Part shown: positions 17,430-25,634 of the stretch, piece by piece
How the letters are laid out: each line of letters starts with the position of its first letter
Position numbering within the stretch: the stretch's first letter is position 1
Source of the DNA: an uncultured Fidelibacterota bacterium
GTDB taxonomy: Bacteria; Fidelibacterota; Marinisomatia; Marinisomatales; TCS55
Reading direction: 5' to 3'
Assembly: GCA_913062595.1 (NCBI GenBank)
Contig: CAJXWT010000011.1
Location: forward strand, 1 to 39,398
DNA: 39,398 bases
Translations under genes and position numbers: made by a program
The notes under the pieces: model-generated
What the model was told of the DNA's origin: nothing
Seen by the model: only the letters and a program-made list of their open reading frames with translations
The model's database searches: none

Positions 17430-18481
17430 TTAAAATCTAATTTGTTCAATATTTCATGCTGCCCCTTTTTTGATAATGAAAATCGTATGGGTAGAGCATA
17501 GACCTTTTTGCAAATTTCATGTTTAATGGTTCGTAGCTTGATCAGATCTTTTTCTGTAGTAACGATAAATCCTGCATCTTGTTTATCCATCGTTGTTTTA
17601 ACGATCTTTAAATCTAGTTTACCATAGTAATGATGATCATCAAAAGAAATATGGTCCAGAATATTCAAACCAAGTTTTTCTAATAACAATTCAAATCCCA
17701 TAGGATCACCAATTCCAGAAACAGCTATAGCACGCTCATTTTGCATAGCATTAACTGATATTATGTTTCCTTTTGTACCTATGAGTGAGTCTGATGGTAC
17801 AATCTTGCTATTATAAGAGATTATTTTTAACGATTTTAGTTTATTATATATGAAATGTGATGGACGCTTTATATTGGTTTTGGTTAAGATTGTAACATCG
17901 GCCCTTTTTAAATGGTGCCAAGGTTCTCGCAATAATCCATAAGGTAATAGTTTATATGCAATACCAGATTGGTTTGAGTTTAATAATGCTATATCCAGGT
18001 CTCTATACAATGTGCGATGCTGAAACCCATCATCCAATATGATTACATCTGGATTAAAATGTTTGACAATGTAGATTCCACCGCGGTAGCGATTTTCATC
18101 AACAACAAGGGGTATACCTGGTAATTTCTCTGCCAATAGTGCGGGCTCCTCGCCAACCATTTGCCAGTTTTTAATATTGTTATCACTTGCAGATACAACA
18201 ATAGTCCCTGTTGTTGATCTACCATAGCCCCTGCTAAGAACAGCAACACGTTTTCCATGATTTTTGAGTAGTTTGGCAAAGTATATAACAGCTGGAGTTT
18301 TCCCCGTTCCACCAGTGGTGATATTCCCAATGCTAATTACTTTACAAGGAAGACTACGACTTATGAAAACTCCCTTGTTATAGAATAAGTTTCTCCAGAA
18401 TATCACTCCCCAATAGAATAGTGCTAAAGGAAATAGAAAAATACGATAGTGAGGGTTATTGATATAATTATACGCCGACAC
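17426..18481 (-). CDS. lpxK: Tetraacyldisaccharide 4'-kinase
   Basis: Inner-membrane kinase that phosphorylates the 4' position of the lipid A disaccharide to give lipid IVA. The 351-residue protein has an N-terminal membrane-associated segment (about 14-30). The P-loop is GNITTGGTGKTP at 52-63, and DDGFQHRTLYRDLDIALL at 150-167 is the family's conserved catalytic region. The start overlaps the acyltransferase gene by 14 bases, and the gene is last in the lipid A operon. Its stop codon overlaps the stop of the convergent giant gene, with no terminator between them. Confidence 0.95.
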   Translation of the reverse strand: MSAYNYINNPHYRIFLFPLALFYWGVIFWRNLFYNKGVFISRSLPCKVISIGNITTGGTGKTPAVIYFAKLLKNHGKRVAVLSRGYGRSTTGTIVVSASDNNIKNWQMVGEEPALLAEKLPGIPLVVDENRYRGGIYIVKHFNPDVIILDDGFQHRTLYRDLDIALLNSNQSGIAYKLLPYGLLREPWHHLKRADVTILTKTNIKRPSHFIYNKLKSLKIISYNSKIVPSDSLIGTKGNIISVNAMQNERAIAVSGIGDPMGFELLLEKLGLNILDHISFDDHHYYGKLDLKIVKTTMDKQDAGFIVTTEKDLIKLRTIKHEICKKVYALPIRFSLSKKGQHEILNKLDFN

Positions 18482-19112
18482 GCCGGTTTACCTCTAATTC
18501 AAGCATATCCATTGCTCCCTTAACTTTTGCTAGGCAATCCTCAAATTGGTCTTCTTCGCTGAATGAAAGTGGCTCTCCATAAATTACTTCTATTCTTCCA
18601 AAAGGCTTAGCCACATAAAAAGTATCCCAGTTGGTAAACCCCCAGCGCCTTGTAGAGAGCGCAGCAGCGGGAATTATAACAGCTCCTGTACGCTGTGCAG
18701 CTTTAACGATGCCTGCTTTTGGAATTTTTGCAGGGCCTTTAGGGCCATCCGGTGTCATGGCAACTAGGGAACCTGGTTGGTTCAATGCGTCTAGTATTGC
18801 CTCATATGCTTCTCTACCTTTGTCCGAACTTGAACCCCGGATTACGTTCCAACCCATGTTAGCACAGATTCTGGCTATGATTTCTGCGTCAAAATGTGTT
18901 CCTGCTACTGCGTAATATTTTTTATATGCTAACAGTTTTACAAATGTTAGTACTCTGCCATGCCATATTGATATGATTACTGATTGCCCCTGTTCAATTA
19001 ATTTTTTGTAATGTTCTTCCCCTTCTATATTCCATTTATTTGTATTATACAATAATAATATGAACCACTTACCTAGTTTTGCCATCAAGAACAATTTTAA
19101 AGAATTTATCAT
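18468..19112 (-). CDS. DUF374 lysophospholipid acyltransferase-family protein, probable late lipid A acyltransferase (LpxJ-like)
   Basis: A 214-residue protein with an N-terminal hydrophobic helix (about 8-22). The acyltransferase motif region SIWHGRVLTF is at about 48-57 (His51), and the DUF374 signature TPDGPKGPAK at 120-129. Helicobacter and Campylobacter LpxJ, a secondary lipid A acyltransferase, belongs to DUF374. The position between lpxB and lpxK therefore suggests addition of a secondary acyl chain to lipid A. It is not an LpxL/LpxM-type protein. It overlaps lpxB by one base and lpxK by 14. Substrate and acyl length cannot be read from the sequence. Confidence 0.82.
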   Translation of the reverse strand: MINSLKLFLMAKLGKWFILLLYNTNKWNIEGEEHYKKLIEQGQSVIISIWHGRVLTFVKLLAYKKYYAVAGTHFDAEIIARICANMGWNVIRGSSSDKGREAYEAILDALNQPGSLVAMTPDGPKGPAKIPKAGIVKAAQRTGAVIIPAAALSTRRWGFTNWDTFYVAKPFGRIEVIYGEPLSFSEEDQFEDCLAKVKGAMDMLELEVNRRVGV

Positions 19113-20233
19113 TAAAGTCTGTTTATGATAGCTTCAGCAGCACGATCGTAGGCCCCTGGCATACCAAGCGTGCGTCTTACTTTTTCATATCCTAATAACA
19201 TTTTTTTTCGTTCTGAAGTTTTATTTAAAAGGGGGATCACAGCATTTGTTAGATTTTCGGGAGTCATTTCTGATTGGATAAATTCTGGAACGATAATCTC
19301 ATTGGCAATTAGATTTACTATCGATGCGTAAGGAACCGTAGCCATCTTTTTGGCAAAACTCCAAGTTGGTAGTGAAAAGCGGTATGATACCACCATGGGG
19401 ATATCAAGGACTGCAGCTTCTAATGTCGCTGTACCAGAAGCCACTAATGCAGCATCACCGTAACACATTGTTAACTGGGGATCATTTTCTTCAATTTTAA
19501 TAAAATCTGGTATATTTGGTAGAGTTATACCAGGTGCCTTGCCGACAATTACCTGAATGTTTGAAATATTTGATTTTATTATTTTTACTGCTTTAATATA
19601 AACAGGCCAATGTCGGTTTATTTCCTGCTGCCTGCTTCCAGGTAGAAGCGTTAGTATAGGGGAGTCGTGATTTAGATTATGGGTAGAAAAAAATTGGTCA
19701 ATTGTTTGTTTAGGTGGTTCTAATTCGATAAAAGGATGTCCAATAAAATCCGCTTTCACACCCTTGTTCTCGAACCATTCCTGTTCAAATGGAATAATGG
19801 ATAAACACTGATCAACACTATCCCTCAAAATAGATACCCGGCCTTCTTTCCATGCCCATACCTGAGGTAATATAAAATAGGTTACAGGTATGCCTAATTG
19901 AAATGCTTCCCTGGCAAGCCGCAAATTGAAGCCTGGGTAATCGATAAGAATCAAACGATCCGGATTATTTTCCCGCAGCCAATTAACTGTTGTTCCCATA
20001 ACTTTGAACATGTGTGGTAAATGCTTGATTACTTCAACGAAACCTATAATGGCCAAATCATCTATATGCTCAATAATCTGGACATTCTCATTAGCCATTC
20101 GGTTACCTCCATGACCGGTAAACTGGATATTTGCGACATGTTTTTTCATAGCATGTACCAATTTAGATCCATGTAAATCACCAGATTCTTCACCAGCAAC
20201 GATAAATATTTTCAGATGTTTTTTCTTGGCCAT
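19112..20233 (-). CDS. lpxB: Lipid A disaccharide synthase
   Basis: GT-B glycosyltransferase that joins a UDP-diacylglucosamine-type donor to lipid X, forming the beta-1,6 disaccharide of lipid A at the inner membrane. The 373-residue length is normal. The N-terminal signature AGEESGDLHGSKLVHAM is at 13-29. Later motifs include LPQVWAWKEGRV, the donor-site segment LLPGSRQQEI and SGTATLEAAVL, all typical of LpxB. The gene is 12 bases from the methyltransferase gene upstream and overlaps the acyltransferase start by one base. Confidence 0.96.
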   Translation of the reverse strand: MAKKKHLKIFIVAGEESGDLHGSKLVHAMKKHVANIQFTGHGGNRMANENVQIIEHIDDLAIIGFVEVIKHLPHMFKVMGTTVNWLRENNPDRLILIDYPGFNLRLAREAFQLGIPVTYFILPQVWAWKEGRVSILRDSVDQCLSIIPFEQEWFENKGVKADFIGHPFIELEPPKQTIDQFFSTHNLNHDSPILTLLPGSRQQEINRHWPVYIKAVKIIKSNISNIQVIVGKAPGITLPNIPDFIKIEENDPQLTMCYGDAALVASGTATLEAAVLDIPMVVSYRFSLPTWSFAKKMATVPYASIVNLIANEIIVPEFIQSEMTPENLTNAVIPLLNKTSERKKMLLGYEKVRRTLGMPGAYDRAAEAIINRL

Positions 20234-20245
20234 TATTTTAAAAGA

Positions 20246-20827
20246 TCATTGTTCCAGCAATTGATAACGCATATAAATAAATATAAAAAATATAACCACA
20301 TTTTGAAGTGTTCGTTTTTCAGTACGCATTGTTTCAAGTATTGTCATAGGTTGTCTAATATCATATGATTCCCAACGAAATAATCGAGGAAATATTCGGG
20401 GCACATTTTTCGAATAATCTAGGTATGTTGCACCGAAAATTCTGGTCAATGTTTGTTCTTCAAGATTAATGATCAGATAATATTGGATAATAAAAAACAG
20501 CCACGTTAGCATAAGTATTGCCAAAATATTACTTGCACCAGCTATCAGCACTATACCAGTATACATTAACATATTTCCGATGTATAACGGATTTCTCGTA
20601 TGCGCGAAAGGACCTGCAGTACACAACGTTGATGCACCGACTTTTGTCGTTCTTGTTATGCTGCCAGCATAGCTTACTGCCCAAAATCGGATTGATTCAC
20701 CAAAAATGATGCATGCCAGGCCAAGCGATACGTATGCGTCTGCATGTTGAGCATTATAAAGAATTACCGCTGCTAAAGGTATGGGAGTATAGCTTCGGTA
20801 TTTAAAAAAAAAGTTGCCAATATTCAT
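20246..20827 (-). CDS. Isoprenylcysteine carboxyl methyltransferase (Ste14)-like membrane methyltransferase
   Basis: A 193-residue integral membrane SAM-dependent methyltransferase with about four or five membrane segments. The signature GPFAHTRNPLYIGN is at 72-85, and the C-terminal SAM-site pattern E-E-x2-L-x3-FG-x2-Y-x2-Y-x3-VPR-x2-P spans about 123-147. Bacteria rarely have prenylated proteins to methylate. In Leptospira a Ste14-like enzyme (LmtA) methylates the 1-phosphate of lipid A. Lying inside this lipid A operon, lipid A or another lipid phosphate is the best guess for its substrate. It overlaps the upstream oxidoreductase stop by one base. Confidence 0.85.
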   Translation of the reverse strand: MNIGNFFFKYRSYTPIPLAAVILYNAQHADAYVSLGLACIIFGESIRFWAVSYAGSITRTTKVGASTLCTAGPFAHTRNPLYIGNMLMYTGIVLIAGASNILAILMLTWLFFIIQYYLIINLEEQTLTRIFGATYLDYSKNVPRIFPRLFRWESYDIRQPMTILETMRTEKRTLQNVVIFFIFIYMRYQLLEQ

Positions 20828-21822
20828 TAATGAAGATCCTTAAGGATCAGATCATGAATATTTGTTGCTAATTCTAAAGCATTCTTTCCAGCCAGCCCAT
20901 CGACAATTGGAGTAGCGCTACCCTGCACACTGTTAGCGAAATTTTCGAGCTCTGCTTTTAGTGCATCCAATGTAGGTATTTCTGGTTTTTCATATACAAT
21001 TTTTTTCTTTTTGTCCCCATATTGAAATGGTACATCTTGAATAGCATCCGGGTCAGGTTCCTCTGGATCTAAAACTCGGTAAATCTCTGTTAAACCAAGT
21101 AAAAAGTCGATAGTGATATAAAGATCTTGCTGAAAAATTTTTGCCTTGCGAACATGATCCTGTGCAACTCTACTTGAAGTTATGTTAGCAATTGTACCAT
21201 TCTTAAAGCGTATCCTAGCGTTAGCTATATCAATTGAATCTGTCAAAATAGATATACCATTTGCATCAATACTCTCAACATTACTGTTAACAAGAAACAA
21301 TAATATGTCAATATCGTGAATCATTTTGTCCAATACTACAGGGACATCGGTACCACGAACATCATATGGGGCCAATCGCTGGATTTCAATATACTTTGGT
21401 GATATGGAATAGTTTTTTAGTGGGATCAATGCTGGATTCAATCTTTCTATATGCCCTACCTGAATTAACACGTCATTAGTATTCGCCAGTGTTAGTAACT
21501 GTTCTGCTTCAGCTACAGTTTTAGTGATCGGTTTTTCAATAAATACATGTTTTCCTACGTTGATACAGTCTGAAGCGATATGGAAATGTGTGTCTGTGGG
21601 AGTTACGATTGAAACTGCATCACAGTCACTCAGTAGTGCTTGCAGTGAATCATAGGGTTTTACCTTGTATTTTTCTCCGATAAGTACTGCTCTAACCGGA
21701 TCAATATCGTAGAATCCCACGCATTGTACATTTTCCATTTCAGCAAAATGTTTTACATGATGCTCGCCCAGGTGTCCTACGCCTACAATACCAACACTAA
21801 CTTTTTTATCCCGTTTATTCAT
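20827..21822 (-). CDS. Gfo/Idh/MocA-family NAD(P)-dependent sugar oxidoreductase
   Basis: A 331-residue dehydrogenase and first gene of the lipid A operon. The Rossmann motif GIVGVGHLGEHH is at 11-22, the family's EKP motif is in HVFIEKPITK (92-101), and the active-site segment DKMIHDIDILLFL is downstream. The family oxidises ring hydroxyls of nucleotide sugars or inositols. One member, GnnA, makes the 3-keto form of UDP-GlcNAc, which GnnB then aminates for lipid A with two amide-linked chains. GnnA is one candidate identity here, but no GnnB-like aminotransferase lies in the window. Assignment to the family is firm, the substrate is inferred. Confidence 0.88.
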   Translation of the reverse strand: MNKRDKKVSVGIVGVGHLGEHHVKHFAEMENVQCVGFYDIDPVRAVLIGEKYKVKPYDSLQALLSDCDAVSIVTPTDTHFHIASDCINVGKHVFIEKPITKTVAEAEQLLTLANTNDVLIQVGHIERLNPALIPLKNYSISPKYIEIQRLAPYDVRGTDVPVVLDKMIHDIDILLFLVNSNVESIDANGISILTDSIDIANARIRFKNGTIANITSSRVAQDHVRKAKIFQQDLYITIDFLLGLTEIYRVLDPEEPDPDAIQDVPFQYGDKKKKIVYEKPEIPTLDALKAELENFANSVQGSATPIVDGLAGKNALELATNIHDLILKDLH

Positions 21823-22007
21823 ATATACAATTGATACTTAGTACAAATTAAGGAAGTCAACCTTTCATATGAAAAAAGAAACTCATTCTTATTCATATAT
21901 ACTATAGCATGTCGAAATATCTTGCTTTTCGATGGAAATACATTCAATTTTCTGAGCAGATTTCCTAGTATGGTAAACAATAATTACAATGATTATCTAG
22001 TTTGCTG

Positions 22008-22631
22008 ATGGCCGATAGCATTAAAACAGGTATCGGCTTTTTAATTCCAGTGGGATCATTGGTTGGCTTTATTCAGTCCCTGCTATCCAATGATTATATA
22101 ACTGGAATTATCTTTATCATTGGGGGAATAATGATCTGGATGCTGTATATATTAGTGGTTGAATCAACCACTCCTGCACTTATGGGAAATATATTGATCG
22201 TATTTATTGTACTGTTGTCTTTAGCTATTTTCCTTAACTATGGTCTCGCGCAAAATATTTGGGGCGGCTATGAATTAAAATCAGATGGATCAATAATCGC
22301 CCTCCTTGTATTATTCTTTGGGGGTTTAATTGGGATGATGTTCCGGCAGCATCTGCTGGGTACGCCAGCACCAAGTTTAAGCGCAGAGGATCGGGACATG
22401 GTAAATAAAGCATTGCAACAAAGTAATAATGGTGAATCAACATATCCTAAAGTAATCGTTGTCAAGCAGGAAGCACCACCGGTTAAAGAAGACGAAGAAG
22501 AGGACGAAGAAGAGGACGAAGAAGAATGGGATTATTCAAATATGTATGCCTATCCACCTGAGTATTATGAAGATTATTATGAGGACGAAGAGGACGAAGA
22601 GGACGAAGAGGACGAAGAAGATGAAGAATAA
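22008..22631 (+). CDS. Small multi-pass membrane protein with highly acidic C-terminal tail
   Basis: About 207 residues, family not recognised. The ATG at 22008 (MADSIKTG) is preferred to the TTG six bases earlier. Four hydrophobic segments occupy about residues 9-110, with little soluble sequence between them. The C-terminal third is almost entirely Glu and Asp, broken by WDYSNMYAYPPEYYEDYY, and is encoded by simple repeats. A cytoplasmic or periplasmic polyanionic tail could bind cations or basic proteins. It is monocistronic, diverging from the lipid A operon and ending at a strong terminator. Confidence 0.7.
   Translation: MADSIKTGIGFLIPVGSLVGFIQSLLSNDYITGIIFIIGGIMIWMLYILVVESTTPALMGNILIVFIVLLSLAIFLNYGLAQNIWGGYELKSDGSIIALLVLFFGGLIGMMFRQHLLGTPAPSLSAEDRDMVNKALQQSNNGESTYPKVIVVKQEAPPVKEDEEEDEEEDEEEWDYSNMYAYPPEYYEDYYEDEEDEEDEEDEEDEE
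22491..22526 (+). repeat. Three 12-base tandem repeats in the acidic tail
   Basis: The unit GACGAAGAAGAG occurs at 22491-22502 and 22503-22514, and a copy with a final A at 22515-22526. It encodes D-E-E-E. Confidence 0.85.
22581..22616 (+). repeat. Four 9-base tandem repeats in the acidic tail
   Basis: GAGGACGAA is repeated four times without mismatch and encodes E-D-E. Copy number may vary between strains through slippage, without changing the frame. Confidence 0.88.
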
Positions 22632-22655
22632 TTTATAGTTATAAGAAAAAATTTA

Positions 22656-22681
22656 AAAGGGCAGGTTTTCCTGCCCTTTTT
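22656..22681. terminator. Bidirectional intrinsic terminator
   Basis: The arms AAAGGGCAGG (22656-22665) and CCTGCCCTTT (22670-22679) pair perfectly around a TTTT loop and are flanked by A on the left and T on the right. It lies between the convergent acidic membrane gene (+) and the small membrane gene (-), and can serve both. Confidence 0.92.
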
Positions 22682-22682
22682 A

Positions 22683-23156
22683 CTATCTCTCCGTTTTCGT
22701 CATCGCCAATACAATATTCGTGCTGCCAATAAATGCTTTGTGTTGTTCCCCCGTCGCTTTTATATAATAATATAGAGTAAGTACATATATTATGTGAAAC
22801 CACCATTCATTTACTTTTCCTAGAAAGAATCCACCATCCAGAATTACCGTTGCCATAAATAGTATGGTGACCATAAGCGTTGGTGGATACAACTTGCGTT
22901 TTATACCCAGGATTCCTTTGTAAAACCTGTCTCCTATCTCTTGGTTGGCCTGGGTGTATTCCTTCACATTGACACCTGTGCCTACAAAGAAAAAAATGAC
23001 CAGCGTTTGAGTAGCTATGAAAATAATGCTGACCAACAAATCCAAAGTAATATGGTGCGTGGGCCAGATATTTACATAATGGTTTATACCAATCAATAGG
23101 ATTCCTATCCCTGAAATGATTACCAGTATATAGGATGTTATCATGAAAAACCACAT
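22683..23156 (-). CDS. Small four-helix membrane protein of unknown function
   Basis: About 157 residues from the ATG at 23156; the frame is open to an ATG at 23192, but that start would overlap ychF by 28 bases. Four hydrophobic helices are visible, among them FMITSYILVIISGIGILLIG and LLVSIIFIATQTLVIFFFVG. A conserved-looking loop RFYKGILGIKRKLYPPTLMV lies between helices 2 and 3. I do not recognise the family. The gene begins 8 bases after the ychF stop, so it is probably cotranscribed with it, and ends at the bidirectional terminator. Confidence 0.7.
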   Translation of the reverse strand: MWFFMITSYILVIISGIGILLIGINHYVNIWPTHHITLDLLVSIIFIATQTLVIFFFVGTGVNVKEYTQANQEIGDRFYKGILGIKRKLYPPTLMVTILFMATVILDGGFFLGKVNEWWFHIIYVLTLYYYIKATGEQHKAFIGSTNIVLAMTKTER

Positions 23157-23164
23157 GTCAGGAT

Positions 23165-24265
23165 CTAGACATTGAAATGGAAATAAATACAATCACCATC
23201 TTGTACCACATAGTCCTTACCTTGTAGTTTAGCCAAGCCAGCATCTTTTACTGCTTTTTCCGATCCTAGACGTACTAAATCATCATATTTAAATACTTCT
23301 GCTTTGATAAAACCACGCTGGAAATCAGTGTGAATCTCGCCGGCTGCATCTGGAGCAATTGTTCCTTCTTTGATGGTCCAGCTCCGAACCTGTTTTGACC
23401 CTCCCGTGAAAAAAGTTTCTAAACCTAAAAGCTTGAAAGCGGCATGTATTAACTTATACAAACCCGGTTCAGATAAATTGTATTCCTTTAGAAACATATC
23501 CTTTTCATTATCGGAAAGAACAGCGATCTCCTGTTCAAGTTTACTGCAGAGGCGGATGGCTAGGTTACCTTCCTTATTAGCGAAATCTGCCAGTCTTTGT
23601 TCTAGATCACCCCGTTGTGCGTGAGCGATCTCTTTTTCATCAACATTTGATACATATAGGATTGGCTTGCGTGTTAATAAGTGTAATGACTTAATTATGG
23701 CAACTTCATCTTCACCGGTAGGGAATGTTCGCGCTCTATGTCCTCCGTTACAATGTTTTGATAGACGAGAGATAACATCAAATTTCCTTTTCTCTACTTT
23801 ACCACCAAATTTTACCAATTTTTCTGTTTTTGCATACTGCTTTTCCAATGTTTCTAAATCTGCTAGTAGCAATTCAGTTTCAATGATTTCTGCGTCCCGA
23901 ACTGGATTGACCGATCCTTCTACATGGGTTACATTGTCATCTTTAAAACAGCGTACTACATGTATTATGGCCGCAACCTGTCTGATTTGTCCCAGAAATC
24001 GGTTACCTAGACCCTCACCTTTGCTAGCACCCTCCACTAGACCAGCAATATCTGTGAACTCTACCGTGGCCGGAGAAACTTTCTGCGGTTTAAATATAGT
24101 TCTTAGTTTTTCTAGGCGTTGGTCAGGTAGCTCCACAATTCCAATATGGGGATCGATCGTACAAAAGGGATAATTTTCCGTTGGGACGGATGAAGCAGTG
24201 AGTGCATTAAAAAGGGTAGATTTACCAACATTGGGTAAACCAATTATTCCGCAACGTAAAGCCAT
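23165..24265 (-). CDS. ychF: Ribosome-binding ATPase YchF (OLA1 family)
   Basis: An Obg-related P-loop protein that prefers ATP over GTP and associates with ribosomes. The 366-residue length is normal. The G1 motif GLPNVGKSTLF is at 9-19, the switch/G3 region is DIAGLVEGASKGEGLGNRFL, and the modified G4 motif NVDE replaces NKxD, which is characteristic of YchF. The TGS domain at the C-terminus ends in VQDGDCIYFHFNV. It is followed by a small membrane protein gene, and upstream lies the broken fabA. Confidence 0.96.
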   Translation of the reverse strand: MALRCGIIGLPNVGKSTLFNALTASSVPTENYPFCTIDPHIGIVELPDQRLEKLRTIFKPQKVSPATVEFTDIAGLVEGASKGEGLGNRFLGQIRQVAAIIHVVRCFKDDNVTHVEGSVNPVRDAEIIETELLLADLETLEKQYAKTEKLVKFGGKVEKRKFDVISRLSKHCNGGHRARTFPTGEDEVAIIKSLHLLTRKPILYVSNVDEKEIAHAQRGDLEQRLADFANKEGNLAIRLCSKLEQEIAVLSDNEKDMFLKEYNLSEPGLYKLIHAAFKLLGLETFFTGGSKQVRSWTIKEGTIAPDAAGEIHTDFQRGFIKAEVFKYDDLVRLGSEKAVKDAGLAKLQGKDYVVQDGDCIYFHFNV

Positions 24266-24287
24266 AGATTAGTATGACTGAAAGTGA

Positions 24288-24697
24288 TTAAAAAGAATCT
24301 AATGCAGGATCCATACCACTGTCCCACACCAGTTTTTCGAATAAACCAACCTGTAGATCTTTTGCGAAGTAAATGGTTTTATCTTTCATTTTTAATACAG
24401 CATCCCCCCAAGCCATAAAGGTGGGTTTCGTAATAAATTTTTAATGTTAATTATATAGGTAATCTTATAGTGGTAGGGTCGTACCTGGCCCTTGAATTTT
24501 AACTCTTTTACACCTAGAGCCCTCCGTTTTACTGTGCCTCCAGCCCATGATAGATAAAATCCAATTAATTGCCAGAAACCATCCCGCCCCAAACACCCAG
24601 GCATGACCGGGTCATTCTTAAAATGATATTTAAAAAACCATTGTTCTTTAACTATATCCAGCAGTTCTTGTTTAGTATAAGAGGACTTTTTATCCAT
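24288..24697 (-). pseudogene. fabA: Broken 3-hydroxydecanoyl-ACP dehydratase/isomerase gene (fabA) with internal deletion and frameshift
   Basis: FabA dehydrates 3-hydroxyacyl-ACP and isomerises the product in unsaturated fatty acid synthesis. The frame from ATG 24697 gives MDKKSSYTKQELLD, matching the FabA N-terminus, then jumps directly to EQWFFKYHFKNDPVMPGCLG. Against E. coli FabA as I remember it, exactly 45 residues are missing: His25 aligns with catalytic His70 and Asp39 with Asp84. The frame then runs to a premature stop at 24392. The C-terminal part continues in another frame from 24416 as MAWGDAVLKMKDKTIYFAKD and DLQVGLFEKL, ending at 24288. One base appears to be missing near 24417. 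The deletion removes an essential part of the hotdog fold, so function is unlikely. Confidence 0.88.
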
Positions 24698-24821
24698 GGT
24701 TGCTTCCCAATTTCACGCGGAATTTATGCACGAATATTGGTTTCCATATTACTCTTTTGTGTTCTTCATTTGTGCAGGTCTTTGTCTTGTCTAAATTCAC
24801 TCTAATAAATCGGGAGTTATA

Positions 24822-25604
24822 ATGTCTGATTGGGTATTGATATTAGGATGTTCAACGGGCCATGGCGGTGCCACTGCAGAACGTTTAGCTAAAGATGGCT
24901 ATGGCATTATTGGTTTTCACTTTGATCGTGGTGATGTTAAAAAAGAGGCCGAGTCGCTGAAACAAAAGATCTCCAATATTAATAATGGTAAAGTTCATTT
25001 TTGGAATATCAATGCAGCCGCTATTAAAACAATGGATGAATACATACCTAAAATAGCCGAAATAACAGGCGGAGATTCGGTGAAATTATTGCTGCACTCT
25101 ATTGCCTTTGGGACTACGACGAACTTTTTTTCTGACAAACCAGTTACTCAAAAACAAATGGATATGACAGTTCACGTCATGGGCAATTCCTTACTGTACT
25201 GGACACAAAAATTATTTGACGAGGATTTGCTTGGAGAAGGTTCTCGCGTGGTAGGCCTGACCAGTGAGGGCAATTATGTAGCCATGGATGGATATGGACC
25301 AGTGAGTGTAGCTAAAGTCGCTATGGAAGCTATAATACGACAGATCGGGTGGGAATTGGGTAAGCACGGTATTACAGCCAATGCCGTACAGGCAGGAGTC
25401 ACGCCTACGCGTGCGCTTACAAAGATAACTGATAATTGGGAAGAATGGGTAGAAAAGACCAAAAGACGTAATCCTATGCAGCGCACCACTATGCCAGAGG
25501 ATATTGCTAACACCATATCATTACTGTTACGTCCTGAAGCAGATTTTATCAATTGTTCAATTATTTATTGTGATGGCGGAGAACACCGCTCCGGATCTTT
25601 TTAG
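24822..25604 (+). CDS. Enoyl-[acyl-carrier-protein] reductase, SDR superfamily (FabI/FabL-like)
   Basis: Would catalyse the NAD(P)H-dependent last step of fatty acid elongation. The 260-residue protein has a classical SDR cofactor loop GCSTGHGG (9-16). The active site is Tyr158-x6-Lys165 in YGPVSVAKVAMEA, the enoyl-reductase spacing rather than the Y-x3-K of ordinary SDRs. LHSIAFG at 91-97 and AGVTPTRAL at 191-199 are also FabI-like. Classical glycine loop plus Y-x6-K is the combination found in Bacillus FabL rather than E. coli FabI. A GGGAG ribosome site precedes the ATG. It diverges from the broken fabA across 124 bases. A non-enoyl SDR role cannot be excluded. Confidence 0.85.
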   Translation: MSDWVLILGCSTGHGGATAERLAKDGYGIIGFHFDRGDVKKEAESLKQKISNINNGKVHFWNINAAAIKTMDEYIPKIAEITGGDSVKLLLHSIAFGTTTNFFSDKPVTQKQMDMTVHVMGNSLLYWTQKLFDEDLLGEGSRVVGLTSEGNYVAMDGYGPVSVAKVAMEAIIRQIGWELGKHGITANAVQAGVTPTRALTKITDNWEEWVEKTKRRNPMQRTTMPEDIANTISLLLRPEADFINCSIIYCDGGEHRSGSF

Positions 25605-25634
25605 TACGATTATATTTATCTAGGAAATTGAAGC

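Noticed and set aside
23667-24173. 168-codon open frame on the plus strand inside ychF
   Set aside because: Antisense to a well-conserved gene; its translation shows no domain or start signal.
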